DNA of 64,000 bases. Origin: Bacilli bacterium (lineage in GTDB: Bacteria > Bacillota_I > Bacilli_A > RF39 > UBA660). Of the stretch, positions 8,341-16,835 are shown piece by piece (the first letter of the stretch is position 1; each line of letters opens with the position of its first letter). Position numbers and translations under genes: made by a program. The notes below the pieces were generated by a model, which did not search any database, was not told the origin of the DNA, and saw nothing but the letters and a program-made list of their open reading frames with translations. Where the stretch lies: the NCBI GenBank assembly GCA_900752905.1, contig CAADWX010000005.1, positions 28,720 through 92,719 on the forward strand, written 5' to 3'.

Positions 8341-8389
8341 TATAACGAATGGAAAAATTCATTCGTTTTATTTATAAAGGAGGGGTTTT

Positions 8390-10483
8390 ATGAATATTGA
8401 ACAAGAACAAGATGTACTGGAAAAATATGGTAGAGATATAACTGCCTCAGTAAAAGATGATAAAGTAGATCCTGTTATAGGACGTGATGAAGAAATTGCT
8501 AGTATAACAAGAATTTTATCAAGAAAAACCAAAAATAATCCAGTTTTAATAGGTGAACCAGGTGTCGGTAAGACTGCTATTGTAGAAGGTTTAGCACAAA
8601 GAATTGTAAAAGGAGATGTTCCAGATAGTTTAAAAAATAAAATTGTTTGGGAACTTGATATGGGTTCTTTAGTAGCTGGAGCTAAATATAGAGGTGAATT
8701 CGAGGAAAGGTTAACTAAAATATTAAAAAGAGTAAAGGAAAGTGAAGGAAAGATTATCATGTTTATAGATGAAATACACATGATAGTAGGAACAGGTGCT
8801 GAAGGTGCAATGGACGCTGGAAACATGTTAAAACCAATGTTAGCCAGAGGAGAAATACATTGTATTGGAGCAACAACTCTAAATGAATATAGAAAATATA
8901 TAGAAAAAGATGGGGCACTTGAACGTCGTTTTCAAAGGGTACAAGTACAAGAACCTAATGTTCAAGATACAATTACTATATTAAGAGGTTTGAAGCAAAG
9001 ATTTGAAGTATTTCATGGAGTCAATATTAAAGACAACGCTTTAGTTGCCGCAGCTGTTTTATCTGATAGATATATAACAGATAGATTTTTACCAGATAAA
9101 GCAATAGATTTAATAGATGAAGCTTGTGCTACAGTAAAAGTTCAAATGGATTCTGTACCAAGTTCATTAGATAAATTGACAAGGGAAATAATGAGTCTTC
9201 AAATAGAAGAAACATCTTTAAAAAGAGAAAAAGATGAAATATCTAAGAAAAGACTTGATGAAATAAGAAAGAAATTAGAAACTTTAAAAGTTCAAGAACA
9301 AGCTTTAAGAAAAGATTGGGAAGAAGAGGTTAGAGTAAACAATCTTATAAAAGAAAAGAAAAACTTAATTGCTAAAAATAAATTTAAACTAGAAACAGCT
9401 GAAAACAATTATGATTTGGATGAGGCAGCAAGACTAAGACATGGAGTTATACCACAACTTGAGCGTGAATTAGAAGAGTTAAATAAAAATAATAAGTCAG
9501 ATATATTAAGTGATACAATAGATGAAGAGTCGGTTGCACAAATAATATCAAAATGGACGAATATTCCAATAAGTAAATTGGTAAGTAGTGAAAAAGAAAA
9601 ATTATTAAATCTAGAAGAAAATATGAAAAAACGTGTTAAGGGTCAAGATAAAGCAATTAAACTTGTAAGTGATGCAATAATTAGGGCAAGAAGTGGCATA
9701 AAAGATCCAAATAGACCAATTGGTTCATTTATATTTTTAGGACCAACAGGTGTTGGTAAAACAGAAGTGGCTAAGACTTTAGCATATGAGCTATTTGATG
9801 ATGAAAGACACATGATAAGAATTGATATGAGTGAATACATGGAAAGCTTTTCAGTATCTAGATTAGTTGGAGCGCCTCCAGGATATGTTGGATATGATGA
9901 AGGTGGACAATTAACAGAAGCAGTAAGAAGAAATCCATATAGTATTGTTTTATTTGATGAAATAGAAAAGGCTCATAAAGATGTATTTAATATATTACTT
10001 CAAATATTAGATGATGGTAGAATAACAGATTCACAAGGAAGAACAGTTGATTTTAAAAATACAATTATAATAATGACTTCAAATCTTGGAAGTGATTATA
10101 TTTTAGATAATAAAGAAAATAAAGATGAATTGATTAATCAAGAATTAAGAAAGACATTTAAACCTGAATTTTTAAATAGGGTTGATGAAATTATTACATT
10201 TAATTCTTTATCTAAAGATGTAGTATATGAAATTCTTGATAAAATTATAAAAAATATAGAAGATAGATTAAGTGATAAAGATATTCACATAAATATAACA
10301 GAAGATGCTAAAAAATATATAATAGATAATTCATATGATGAATTTTATGGGGCTAGACCTATTAAAAGATATGTAAGTGAAAATATAGAAACTTTAATAG
10401 CTAGAAGCATTATAGAAAATAAAATTAAGTTTTCGAGTACAATAAATATAGATGTTGAGAATAATCATTTAGTCATAAAATAA
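8390..10483 (+). CDS. clpB: ClpB-like protein disaggregase without the N domain
   Basis: A 697-residue protein with two AAA+ modules: Walker A GEPGVGKT (about residue 60) with FIDEIH, and Walker A GPTGVGKT (about residue 450) with LFDEIEKAH. Between them is a coiled-coil middle domain with the ClpB-like [18 protein letters not shown]. No ClpP-binding IGF/LGF loop is visible in the second module, so it should reactivate aggregates with DnaK rather than feed ClpP. Normal ClpB is about 860 residues. Here the first about 150 residues (the Clp N domain) are absent and translation starts at 8390 behind AAGGAGGGG, so this is not a misplaced start. CIRCE control and the hsp20 gene downstream support a heat-shock role. 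Confidence 0.88.
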   Translation: MNIEQEQDVLEKYGRDITASVKDDKVDPVIGRDEEIASITRILSRKTKNNPVLIGEPGVGKTAIVEGLAQRIVKGDVPDSLKNKIVWELDMGSLVAGAKYRGEFEERLTKILKRVKESEGKIIMFIDEIHMIVGTGAEGAMDAGNMLKPMLARGEIHCIGATTLNEYRKYIEKDGALERRFQRVQVQEPNVQDTITILRGLKQRFEVFHGVNIKDNALVAAAVLSDRYITDRFLPDKAIDLIDEACATVKVQMDSVPSSLDKLTREIMSLQIEETSLKREKDEISKKRLDEIRKKLETLKVQEQALRKDWEEEVRVNNLIKEKKNLIAKNKFKLETAENNYDLDEAARLRHGVIPQLERELEELNKNNKSDILSDTIDEESVAQIISKWTNIPISKLVSSEKEKLLNLEENMKKRVKGQDKAIKLVSDAIIRARSGIKDPNRPIGSFIFLGPTGVGKTEVAKTLAYELFDDERHMIRIDMSEYMESFSVSRLVGAPPGYVGYDEGGQLTEAVRRNPYSIVLFDEIEKAHKDVFNILLQILDDGRITDSQGRTVDFKNTIIIMTSNLGSDYILDNKENKDELINQELRKTFKPEFLNRVDEIITFNSLSKDVVYEILDKIIKNIEDRLSDKDIHINITEDAKKYIIDNSYDEFYGARPIKRYVSENIETLIARSIIENKIKFSSTINIDVENNHLVIK

Positions 10484-10519
10484 AAATAATAAAACATAAT
10501 AATATATGGAGGGAATAAA

Positions 10520-10927
10520 ATGTTACCAAGATTAAGTAGAATAAATTTTTTTGATGATATCTTTGATGATTCTTTATTAAAAAAAGAAAGAAATTTAATG
10601 AAAACAGACATAAAAGAAACAGAAGATGAATATATACTGGAGATAGATATTCCTGGTTGTAAAAAAGAAAATATAAAGATTGATTTAGAACAAGGATATT
10701 TAAATGTAAAAGCAGAAGTATTAAAAAATACTGGTACTACTTCTGATACTTATATTCATAAAGAAAGATTTAGTGGATCATGTCAAAGAAGTTATTATAT
10801 AGGTAATAATATAAATGAAGATGATATAAAAGCTTCATTTATCAATGGAATACTAGAAATTCATATTCCTAAAAAAACTGAAAACGAAGATAATCAATTA
10901 AAAAAATATATTGAAATTAAAGACTAA
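10520..10927 (+). CDS. Hsp20/alpha-crystallin small heat-shock protein
   Basis: A 135-residue protein behind GGAGGG, 36 bp after clpB. The alpha-crystallin domain runs from about residue 30 to 125: EYILEIDIPGCKKENIKIDLEQGYL is its start and the hallmark near the end is NGILEIHIPK. Such holdases bind unfolding proteins and hand them to ClpB/DnaK, so an operon with ClpB is functionally coherent. It shares the CIRCE promoter at 8300, since no other promoter is obvious. Confidence 0.93.
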   Translation: MLPRLSRINFFDDIFDDSLLKKERNLMKTDIKETEDEYILEIDIPGCKKENIKIDLEQGYLNVKAEVLKNTGTTSDTYIHKERFSGSCQRSYYIGNNINEDDIKASFINGILEIHIPKKTENEDNQLKKYIEIKD

Positions 10928-10951
10928 AAACATCATAATGATGTTTTTTTC
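10926..10951 (+). terminator. Terminator of clpB-hsp20
   Basis: AACATCA / TGATGTT with a 3-nt loop and a long T-run. Confidence 0.85.
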
Positions 10952-11007
10952 TTATTTTATATGTGCTAAAATATATATGTAGTTATCTATATAAAAGGAG
11001 GTATTCC

Positions 11008-11976
11008 ATGAACATAAAAATAATTATTCCATCTTATAATCCAAAAGATAAATTAATAGATTTAGTAAATGAATTAATTAAAAATAATTTTGATAATATT
11101 TTAATTATAGATGATGGAAGTGATACAGAATCTAAAAAAATATATAGTAAAATACCTAAAAAAGTTAAAATAATATATCATGATAAAAATATGGGTAAAG
11201 GATGTGCATTAAAGACAGGTATAGCAACAATTAAAAAAGAAGATGCATTTATCACTGTTGATTCAGATGGTCAACACAAAGTAAAAGATATATTAAAAAT
11301 AAAACAACATTTAGAAAAAAATGATGTTGTAATAGGTAAACGTAATTTTAATAAAAAGTCAGTTCCATTTAAAAGTAAATTAGGTAACAAGATATCTAGA
11401 ATAATATTTAAATTTATTACTGGAAAAAAATGCCCTGATACTCAATCTGGTTTAAGAGGAATAAATTCTAAATATAAGGAATTATGTTTAAATACTGAGG
11501 GTAATAGATTTGAATATGAAATGAATATTTTAGAAGAACTTGTAAATAGAAATATTAAAATTGACTATATTGGAATTGAAACTGTATATGAAAACAATAA
11601 TAAAGATACTAATTTTAAATGTATTAAAGATTCTTTTTTAATATATAAAAAACACCTAAAAAATTTATTTATTTCTATCATAAAAATATTAATAAGTTTT
11701 ATATTATTTTTTATATCATATAAATTGTTAAAATACTTGAAAATTACAAGAATAAATAGAATATTTCTATCTACAGTTATTTCATACTTAATTTACATAA
11801 GTAAAAATATGAAAAAAAATCCTAGTAAAAAAATTAGTATATATATAATAGAAATGTGTATAAGTTTTATAATAGTTTATAAATATAGAAACAGATTAAA
11901 TCTATTTTTATTAAAACCAATGATAGATATTTTAATATTCATATTATTTAATATAATAAATAGAATTAAAAGATAA
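11008..11976 (+). CDS. Family 2 glycosyltransferase with C-terminal membrane domain
   Basis: A 322-residue protein. ATG at 11008 follows AAAGGAGG; an upstream in-frame start is not supported. The catalytic GT-A domain (about residues 1-215) shows IIIPSYNP at the start, IIDDGS, NMGKGCALKTG and TVDSDGQH (the DXD-type metal site). The C-terminal about 100 residues hold several hydrophobic helices, as in GtrA-like fusions. This architecture is typical of enzymes that load a sugar onto a polyprenyl phosphate for cell-envelope decoration. The sugar cannot be told. It is a single-gene unit between terminators. Confidence 0.85.
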   Translation: MNIKIIIPSYNPKDKLIDLVNELIKNNFDNILIIDDGSDTESKKIYSKIPKKVKIIYHDKNMGKGCALKTGIATIKKEDAFITVDSDGQHKVKDILKIKQHLEKNDVVIGKRNFNKKSVPFKSKLGNKISRIIFKFITGKKCPDTQSGLRGINSKYKELCLNTEGNRFEYEMNILEELVNRNIKIDYIGIETVYENNNKDTNFKCIKDSFLIYKKHLKNLFISIIKILISFILFFISYKLLKYLKITRINRIFLSTVISYLIYISKNMKKNPSKKISIYIIEMCISFIIVYKYRNRLNLFLLKPMIDILIFILFNIINRIKR

Positions 11977-12036
11977 ATTTGATATTGTTATAATATTGTG
12001 CTATAATCAACAATACTTTAAAAGGAGAGAAAATAT

Positions 12037-12690
12037 ATGAATTTTAATATGAATGATATAATGATTCAATCTGAATTCACTTTAAATATGCTTGAAACAG
12101 AATTAAAAATTTTACTTAAAGAATATGAAGTTGAAAATAAACATAATTTAGTTGACCATATGAAATCAAGAATTAAGTCTAGAGAAAGTATAATAGCTAA
12201 ATTAGAAAAAAGAGGATACGAAATTACATATGAAAATATTGAAAAACATGTTCATGATAAAGTTGGTATTAGAATAATATGTCCTTTTTTATCTGATGTA
12301 AAGGAAGTTGTAAAAGTAATAAAAGCAAGCGAACAATTTATAATTAAGGAAGAAAAAGACTATATTGCAGCACCAAAGGAATCAGGGTATATAAGTTATC
12401 ATTTAATTATTTTACTTCCTGTTTATTTTTCAGGAAGAACAGAATATAGAGAAGCGGAAATACAAATAAGAACAATGGCAATGGATTTCTGGGCAAGTTT
12501 AGATCATATGATTAGATATAAATTTGATGAAGATAAAATTCCAAATGAAGTAAAAGATGGTATGTATGAATGTTCAGTAGCAATTAAAAGCCTAGATGAA
12601 AAAATGCTTAATTTTAAAACAAAAAGTAATAATTGTAATGGAATTGGTGGTAATGATGGAGAAGAAAATAGTATTAATAACAGGAGCTAG
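12037..12690 (+). CDS. Small alarmone synthetase, RelQ-like
   Basis: A 217-residue protein with a RelA/SpoT synthetase domain and no hydrolase or regulatory domains. Visible motifs are HMKSRIKSRESIIAKLEKRG (ATP/substrate-binding Lys/Arg), DKVGIRIICPF, KESGYISYHLII and EIQIRTMAMDFWASLDH. It makes (p)ppGpp from GTP or GDP and ATP and so links stress to growth control. The last 35 bp overlap the next gene. The C-terminal tail (NNCNGIGGNDGEENSINNRS) looks unstructured and may exist only because of that overlap. Confidence 0.9.
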   Translation: MNFNMNDIMIQSEFTLNMLETELKILLKEYEVENKHNLVDHMKSRIKSRESIIAKLEKRGYEITYENIEKHVHDKVGIRIICPFLSDVKEVVKVIKASEQFIIKEEKDYIAAPKESGYISYHLIILLPVYFSGRTEYREAEIQIRTMAMDFWASLDHMIRYKFDEDKIPNEVKDGMYECSVAIKSLDEKMLNFKTKSNNCNGIGGNDGEENSINNRS

Positions 12691-13405
12691 TTCTAAGATA
12701 GGAATGTGTATTGCAGAAAAATTAGCTAAATGTAAATATGATTTAGTTCTTAATTATAATACTTCTTTAGAAAAAGCAAAAAAATTAAGAGAAGAATTAA
12801 TAAATAAATATAATATTGATGTATTATTAATTAAAGCAGATTTAAGAGAAGAGAATGAAATAAAGAATATAATAGATTGTGCAATAAATAAATATGGAAG
12901 AATAGATATACTTATAAATAATGCTGCAATAGAACATGATAATACATTTGAAAATAAAACAAAAGAAGAATTTATGGATGTATTAAATGTTAATCTAATT
13001 GCTCCATTTCTTTTAAGCAAATATGCATCAAAATATATGATTAAAAATAAGTATGGAAAAATAATAAATATAGCATCAACTAATGGAATAGATACTTATT
13101 ATCCATCAAGCTTAGATTATGATGCTTCTAAAGCTGGTTTAATATCACTTACACATAATCTTGCTATTGAATTAGCACCATATATAACCGTAAATGCAAT
13201 CGCACCTGGTTGGACAAATACAGATATGAATAAAAACTTAAGTGAAGAGCAAAAGAAAAAAATAAATGAAAGAATTTTGCTTAATAGATTTGCAAATCCA
13301 GATGAAATAGCAAATGTTGTTGCTTTTTTAGCTTCACCTGAGGCATCATATATAAACAATGAAGTAATAAGAGTGGATGGGGGTAGTTTTAATGACAGCA
13401 TATGA
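12656..13405 (+). CDS. Short-chain dehydrogenase/reductase, FabG-like
   Basis: A 249-residue Rossmann-fold reductase. The dinucleotide site is TGASSKIG, followed by LINNAA, the catalytic Ser in NIASTNG, the YDASK motif (Y-x3-K), and NAIAPGWTNTDM. The C-terminus has the usual VDGG. Length and motifs match 3-oxoacyl-ACP reductase-like SDRs that use NADPH. ATG at 12656 sits inside the end of the alarmone synthetase gene, with GGTGG in front, so translation is coupled. It is not in a fatty-acid cluster, so another substrate is possible. Confidence 0.85.
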   Translation: MEKKIVLITGASSKIGMCIAEKLAKCKYDLVLNYNTSLEKAKKLREELINKYNIDVLLIKADLREENEIKNIIDCAINKYGRIDILINNAAIEHDNTFENKTKEEFMDVLNVNLIAPFLLSKYASKYMIKNKYGKIINIASTNGIDTYYPSSLDYDASKAGLISLTHNLAIELAPYITVNAIAPGWTNTDMNKNLSEEQKKKINERILLNRFANPDEIANVVAFLASPEASYINNEVIRVDGGSFNDSI

Positions 13406-14615
13406 AATAGTAGAAGCATCAGAAAAACAAATAAAAAAACAATTAGAAGAAGTAGATAATTTAGTATTTTATAACAGTAATAAAGTATTAAATGCTTTTA
13501 AAAAAAATGAAATAAATGAAAGATGTTTTGATTCAACAACAGGGTATGGATATAATGACTTAGGAAGAGAAAAACTAGAACAAGTTTATAGTGATATATT
13601 TAAATGTGAAGCCGCACTAGTAAGAAGTCAACTGGTATCCGGGTCACATGCCCTTACTGTAGCGCTTTTTTCACAATTAAGGCCAGGTGATACAATGTTG
13701 AGTATCTCTGGACTTCCTTATGATACACTTCATGAAGTAATTGGTATTAAAGAAAATAATAGTTCTTTAAAGTCTTATGGTATTAATTATAAACAAATAG
13801 ATTTAATAAACGATGATTTTGATTATGAAAAAATAAGAGAAGAATTAGAAAATAATAAAATAAAATTGATAGAAATCCAAAGATCAAAAGGATATTCAAC
13901 AAGAAAAAGCATTAGCATAGAAAAATTAGAACAAGTCATAAAATTCATAAGACAAATAGACGAAAAGATTATAATTATGGTTGATAATTGCTACTGTGAA
14001 TTTGTATCAAAAAAAGAACCTACTGAAGTAGGTGCAGATATAGTAGTGGGATCTCTTATAAAAAATTTAGGTGGGGGTATTGCTCCAAATGGTGGATATA
14101 TAGTAGGAAAAGAGAAATTCGTAAATCTTGCTGGAGAAAGATTAACCTTACCAGGGGAAGGAAAAGAAGTAGGACCGACACTTGGTATAAATAGAATATT
14201 ATATCAAGGATTATTTATGGCTCCAAGTACAGTTGGAAATGCATTAAAAACTGCTATACTAACAAGTAAAGTAATGGAAGATTTAGGATATAAAGTAGAA
14301 CCTAAGTATGATGATAATAGAGTAGATATTGTTCAAAATATATATTTTAATGATCCAGATAAACTAATAAAATATTGTGAAGGTATTCAAAAGGGATCAC
14401 CTATAGATTCAAATGCACTTCCTATACCAGATGATATGCCAGGATATGATGATAAAATAATAATGGCTGCTGGTACATTTACTCAAGGAAGTTCAATTGA
14501 ATTATCTTGTGATGGTCCACTTAGAAGACCATATATTGCCTATCAACAAGGTTCTTTAACATACGAATATGGTAAGCTTGGACTCATAAGTGCTATAGAA
14601 AATTTAAGAGGTTAA
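13392..14615 (+). CDS. YnbB-like PLP-dependent protein (methionine gamma-lyase/Al-resistance family)
   Basis: A 407-residue fold-type I PLP enzyme. It begins MTAYEIVEASEKQ and has the family motifs FDSTTGYGYNDLGREKLEQVY, RSQLVSGSHALTVALF and VDNCYCEF; SLIKNLGGGIAPNGGY holds the likely PLP lysine. The family is often named aluminium-resistance or methionine gamma-lyase family; the true reaction is unclear. ATG at 13392 has GGGGGT before it and overlaps the SDR gene by 14 bp. The start ahead of it at 13377 is less likely. Confidence 0.85.
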   Translation: MTAYEIVEASEKQIKKQLEEVDNLVFYNSNKVLNAFKKNEINERCFDSTTGYGYNDLGREKLEQVYSDIFKCEAALVRSQLVSGSHALTVALFSQLRPGDTMLSISGLPYDTLHEVIGIKENNSSLKSYGINYKQIDLINDDFDYEKIREELENNKIKLIEIQRSKGYSTRKSISIEKLEQVIKFIRQIDEKIIIMVDNCYCEFVSKKEPTEVGADIVVGSLIKNLGGGIAPNGGYIVGKEKFVNLAGERLTLPGEGKEVGPTLGINRILYQGLFMAPSTVGNALKTAILTSKVMEDLGYKVEPKYDDNRVDIVQNIYFNDPDKLIKYCEGIQKGSPIDSNALPIPDDMPGYDDKIIMAAGTFTQGSSIELSCDGPLRRPYIAYQQGSLTYEYGKLGLISAIENLRG

Positions 14616-14616
14616 A

Positions 14617-14859
14617 ATGAATATAGATGATTTTTTTAAGAAGCCTGATTTTTTAAAAAATTATGGTAATAATATATTATTAAATACTAAAGAATATAAT
14701 ATATTAAAGAAGTATAATATCGATCCAAATAAATATAATAATACTAAGAGTCTAATATTTGATATAGAAAAAATATTAGAAGATGAAAATATTGAAGAGT
14801 TAGATCAAGTATTGATAGATATATCAGAAAGAGATTATTATAGTAACACTAATAAGTGA
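14617..14859 (+). CDS. Small acidic protein of unknown function, 80 aa
   Basis: The ATG lies two bases after the YnbB-like stop codon, so it belongs to the same operon. The product is charged and Asn/Tyr-rich (FFKKPDFLKNYGNN, then ILEDENIEELDQVLIDISERDYY) and lacks membrane segments. Translation is probably coupled. No family is recognised. Confidence 0.6.
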   Translation: MNIDDFFKKPDFLKNYGNNILLNTKEYNILKKYNIDPNKYNNTKSLIFDIEKILEDENIEELDQVLIDISERDYYSNTNK

Positions 14860-14925
14860 TAATTTGACAATCATTATGTATTATGCTACAATTTTTATTG
14901 TTGACTTATCAACAAGAGGTGAAAT

Positions 14926-15468
14926 GTGAAAGTAAATCTGAAAGTGGCTATAAGTGTATACGTATGTGTCTTTTTAGGCCTTACAGCATTTATGGTCAAA
15001 AATAGTATAAAAAGTGAAGAAATTGTTGCAATGACATATGAAAGTGGAAATGAAGAAATTATCCCTATAGTGTATGATGGTATGACGTTACAAGAATTAG
15101 GAGATAAGTTAGAAAGGTCATTAAATTCAACACTAAAAGGACATGGACATGAAATAGCAAAAAAATCAGTTGAACTAGGACTTGATCCTTATATCGCAGA
15201 AGCAATAATTCTTCAAGAAACAGGGTGTGCTTGGGAATGCAGCACACTTGTAAAAACTAATTATAATATAGGTGGTATGAAATCAGGAAAAGGCTATGCA
15301 AGATTTAATAGTTTAGATGAAGGAATTGATGCATATTTAAATAACTTGTATTATAATTACTATTCAAAAGGCTTATATACTCCAGAACAAATGAATAAAA
15401 AATATGCAGAAAGTAAAACCTGGAGTGTAAAAGTAAATAAATACATAGAAAAAATAAAAGCAGCATAA
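14926..15468 (+). CDS. Membrane-anchored glucosaminidase-like protein
   Basis: A 180-residue protein starting at GTG 14926 behind GAGGTGAA. An N-terminal signal or anchor helix (VAISVYVCVFLGLTAFMV) is followed by a lysozyme-like domain: LDPYIAEAIILQETGC with a likely catalytic Glu, then TNYNIGGMK and ARFNSLDEGIDAYLNNLY, which match the glucosaminidase/Bax family. It should cut the glycan strands of peptidoglycan outside the membrane. It lacks wall-binding repeats. A hairpin follows the gene. Confidence 0.8.
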   Translation: MKVNLKVAISVYVCVFLGLTAFMVKNSIKSEEIVAMTYESGNEEIIPIVYDGMTLQELGDKLERSLNSTLKGHGHEIAKKSVELGLDPYIAEAIILQETGCAWECSTLVKTNYNIGGMKSGKGYARFNSLDEGIDAYLNNLYYNYYSKGLYTPEQMNKKYAESKTWSVKVNKYIEKIKAA

Positions 15469-15479
15469 AGCTGTTTTTA
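15456..15479 (+). terminator. Terminator after the glucosaminidase gene
   Basis: AAAAGCAGC / GCTGTTTTT stem with a T-rich tail, overlapping the last codons. Confidence 0.7.
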
Positions 15480-15565
15480 TGTGAAAAAAATATGAAATAT
15501 TAATGCAATACTATACAAAATTATAAATTTAGTGATATAATTGATACTATATGGGAGGTAATAAA

Positions 15566-16180
15566 ATGGCAACAAAAAAAACAACAGAAGAAAAAACAAA
15601 AGTACAAAAGAACTCTTTAGTAGCTAAAGAAGAAAAAAATGAAAAAGAAGAATTAATAGGAAATACTAAAGTAGAATCAACACTACAAAAAATATTTTAT
15701 TGTTTAGTAGTAATAGCAGTAATCTTATTAGTAGGAGTAATAGGAATATTTGCTGGAGTTGAAAATATGAATGGAACTTCAACAAAACAAGATGAAGAAC
15801 AAGTTCAAGAATATGATGCTAGTATGTTTAAACAAGTAACACCAGATGAATTTGTAGAAGCATTCAAAGGAAGTGAAACTCAAGTAATTTATATTGGACG
15901 TCCAACATGTTCATATTGTGCAGCATTCTTACCAACACTACAACAAGCTCAAAAAGATTACAACTATACAACTCTATATTTAAATATAGATGAAGTAGAT
16001 TCATCTGAGATTTCAAAAATAACAGAATTAGATGAATGGTTAAATACTTATTATGGAACAACTCCACTTGTAATTGTAGTAAAAGATGGAAAAATTCAAG
16101 GAGAAGGTTGGGTTGGATATGCTGAATATGATACTTTTGCAGCATACCTAGAGAATCTTGGATTTAAAAAAGGAGAATAA
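15566..16180 (+). CDS. Membrane-anchored thioredoxin-fold protein
   Basis: A 204-residue protein; ATG 15566 follows GGGAGG. The N-terminal about 45 residues are Lys/Glu-rich and cytoplasmic, then one membrane helix (IFYCLVVIAVILLVGVIGIF). The outer domain has a thioredoxin fold with the redox motif CSYC in GRPTCSYCAAF and a TTPLVIVV segment holding the cis-Pro. It probably exchanges disulfides on the outer surface. Similar proteins in Gram-positive bacteria are called bacteriocin transport accessory-type thioredoxins, but no bacteriocin genes are near. Confidence 0.8.
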   Translation: MATKKTTEEKTKVQKNSLVAKEEKNEKEELIGNTKVESTLQKIFYCLVVIAVILLVGVIGIFAGVENMNGTSTKQDEEQVQEYDASMFKQVTPDEFVEAFKGSETQVIYIGRPTCSYCAAFLPTLQQAQKDYNYTTLYLNIDEVDSSEISKITELDEWLNTYYGTTPLVIVVKDGKIQGEGWVGYAEYDTFAAYLENLGFKKGE

Positions 16181-16193
16181 AACTCCTTTTTCT
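16166..16193 (+). terminator. Terminator after the thioredoxin-like gene
   Basis: AAAAAGGAG / CTCCTTTTT stem with a 7-nt loop, overlapping the stop codon. Confidence 0.8.
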
Positions 16194-16242
16194 TGTATTT
16201 ATCCTATTATTTATGTTATTATATAAATAGGAGATAGATAAT

Positions 16243-16785
16243 ATGAAAAAGAATAAAAAAGAAAATAATGTAGAAAATAAGAAAAACAAAAAGCTATATT
16301 GGGTAATTGGAATTATTATAGAAATAGTAATAATATGCGTAATAATTTGTTTTAAATTCTTAAATAAACCTTATGATAAAATAATAGAATGTAGTATAAA
16401 AAATAGTACAAATAATGGATATACAATGGAAATAAAAGAAGCATTTTATATCAAAGACAATAACAGTATAAAACAAAAAAGAATAATTAATTACTATTTT
16501 CAATATGAAGAAATATATTTAGAATTTAAAGATAAATTAAAAGAAAATACAGTATCTCCAAAAATAAATGGATATACAATAAAAATAAATGATAAAAAAG
16601 ATTATACAGAACAAATAATATATGAATTTGATTTAAACAAAATGAAAAAAGATACTAAAAATGTAAAGATAGTAGATAATACATTAAAATTCAAGGAAGA
16701 AAGTGGAGAAGAAGTATCCATAAATCAATTAAATGAAGAAGAAATTTTAAGTCAATATAAAGAGTTAGGATATACTTGTAAGTAA
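16243..16785 (+). CDS. Single-pass membrane protein of unknown function
   Basis: A 180-residue protein behind GGAGATAG. A Lys/Asn-rich start, one helix at about residues 18-40 (LYWVIGIIIEIVIICVIICF) and a soluble beta-rich C-terminal part of about 140 residues with ending LSQYKELGYTC. There is no lipobox. The outer domain resembles small lipoprotein-like DUF1307-type proteins in general shape only. It is monocistronic between two terminators. Confidence 0.6.
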   Translation: MKKNKKENNVENKKNKKLYWVIGIIIEIVIICVIICFKFLNKPYDKIIECSIKNSTNNGYTMEIKEAFYIKDNNSIKQKRIINYYFQYEEIYLEFKDKLKENTVSPKINGYTIKINDKKDYTEQIIYEFDLNKMKKDTKNVKIVDNTLKFKEESGEEVSINQLNEEEILSQYKELGYTCK

Positions 16786-16803
16786 TCCTACTCTTTTTTT
16801 TTG
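16758..16803 (+). terminator. Terminator after the 16243 gene
   Basis: AGAG-TTAGGAT pairs with ATCCTA-CTCT with one bulged T, then nine T. Confidence 0.75.
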
Positions 16804-16835
16804 TTTAATGATATAATTTATATGAGGTGTTAGAT

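Noticed and set aside
8368..8826. Minus-strand open frame opposite clpB
   Set aside because: It lies inside a clear ClpB gene in another frame and has low-complexity hydrophobic content without an RBS.
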